From Streptomyces sp. NBC_01197 (GTDB lineage Bacteria; Actinomycetota; Actinomycetes; Streptomycetales; Streptomycetaceae), in NCBI RefSeq assembly GCF_036010505.1, contig NZ_CP108569.1, positions 6,420,501-6,484,500 of the forward strand: a stretch of DNA of 64,000 bases, written 5' to 3'. Of this stretch, positions 63,515 through 64,000 are shown one piece after another; within the stretch, counting starts at the first letter, position 1; each line of letters begins with the position of its first letter. A program made the position numbers and the translations under genes. The notes beneath the pieces were generated by a model that had not been told where the DNA came from, searched no databases, and was given only the letters and a program-made list of their open reading frames with translations.

Positions 63515-64000
63515 CCGCCACCCGGAGCACCCAGGACCTGCTGCTGAGCAGGATCAGGGATGTGCAGGACTATCCGCAGCCGGGCGTGGTGTTCAAGGAC
63601 ATCACCCCGCTCCTCGCGGACCCGGAGGCCTTCACGGCGCTGACCGACGCCCTCGCGGAACTCTGCGTGCGGCACGGAGCCACGAAGATCGTCGGCCTGG
63701 AGGCGCGCGGCTTCATCCTGGCCGCACCGGTCGCGGTCCGCGCCGGAATCGGCTTCATCCCGGTCCGCAAGGCCGGGAAGCTGCCGGGTGCGACGCTCTC
63801 CCAGACGTACGATCTGGAGTACGGCAGCGCCGAGATCGAGGTGCACGCCGAGGATCTCAGCGCCGACGACCGCGTCATGGTCATCGACGACGTGCTCGCC
63901 ACCGGCGGCACCGCCGAGGCCTCGCTCGGCCTGATCCGGCGGGCCGGTGCGCAGGTCATCGGCGTGGCCGTACTGATGGAGCTGAGCTTCCTCGACGGGC
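63511..64000 (+). CDS. apt: Adenine phosphoribosyltransferase, 5' part
   Basis: 163 residues visible before the right edge. FPQPGV-type start (YPQPGVVFKDITPLL), VGLEARGFILAAPVA, and the PRPP loop VMVIDDVLATGGTA identify Apt, which converts adenine and PRPP to AMP. Start ATG 63511 overlaps the secF stop (ATGA). In S. coelicolor and mycobacteria a (p)ppGpp synthetase (relA) follows apt; it would be just outside. Confidence 0.95.
   Translation, partial: MTATRSTQDLLLSRIRDVQDYPQPGVVFKDITPLLADPEAFTALTDALAELCVRHGATKIVGLEARGFILAAPVAVRAGIGFIPVRKAGKLPGATLSQTYDLEYGSAEIEVHAEDLSADDRVMVIDDVLATGGTAEASLGLIRRAGAQVIGVAVLMELSFLDG

Overview
The window is high-GC, densely coded, uses many GTG and some TTG starts, and is rich in 4-bp ATGA/GTGA gene overlaps. 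Its gene content (ssgB, the pgsA/patA/pimA block next to thrS, secreted Tat-type enzymes, tRNA clusters) marks it as a chromosomal-core segment of a Streptomyces. The argH-to-apt order matches, from memory, the S. coelicolor region around SCO1570-SCO1514; argG lies beside argH here. I see no insertion sequence, prophage, CRISPR array or rRNA operon.

Layout. 1-420: 5' part of a secreted L,D-transpeptidase. 532-5895 (minus strand): a translationally coupled cassette of GntR/HutC regulator, ADP-ribosylglycohydrolase-fold enzyme, NCS1 permease and PfkB kinase, followed by a BASS-type transporter. It resembles the E. coli yegTUVW set, and it is the best candidate here for an undescribed catabolic/salvage system. 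6064-8808: argG and argH with an ARG-box promoter. 8935-13121: aldo/keto reductase, divergent PRPP-synthetase-like protein, TetR and MFS exporter. 13254-17209: lipid acyltransferase, Tat-exported GDPD, small sigma factor, GNAT and two small membrane proteins. 17526-20445: metNIQ uptake operon behind a Cys/Met-rich leader peptide. 21405-27941: cobalamin genes, including a BluB-CobT fusion carrying a ~650-residue Pro/Ala-rich N-terminus, and a siroheme/cobalamin methyltransferase. 27996-32456: SpoU methylase, Ser/Thr kinase, phosphotransferase and small proteins. 32526-33020: five tRNAs (Val x3, Cys, Gly). 33167-35043: pabB-pabC (p-aminobenzoate). 35113-40470: GNAT, DsbA-like protein, LacI, CGNR zinc finger, ssgB and small membrane proteins. 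40543-40818: two tRNA-Val(CAC) genes, each with its own terminator. 40902-43635: DEDDh exonuclease, DUF4365-like protein and a coupled unknown.

43721-64000 is the conserved housekeeping block. thrS and a HIT hydrolase come first, then two opposite-strand genes (a membrane protein and EF-G2). The phosphatidylinositol-mannoside genes follow (pgsA, an acyltransferase, pimA), then a LemA-like membrane protein, pdxST (PLP), yebC, ruvCAB, yajC-secD-secF and the start of apt. Strong GC-rich inverted repeats close most transcription units; one lies inside the yajC-secD pair. Several promoters place the -10 element 6-8 nt before the start codon, which predicts leaderless mRNAs (gntR, tetR, pabB, possibly the met leader peptide).
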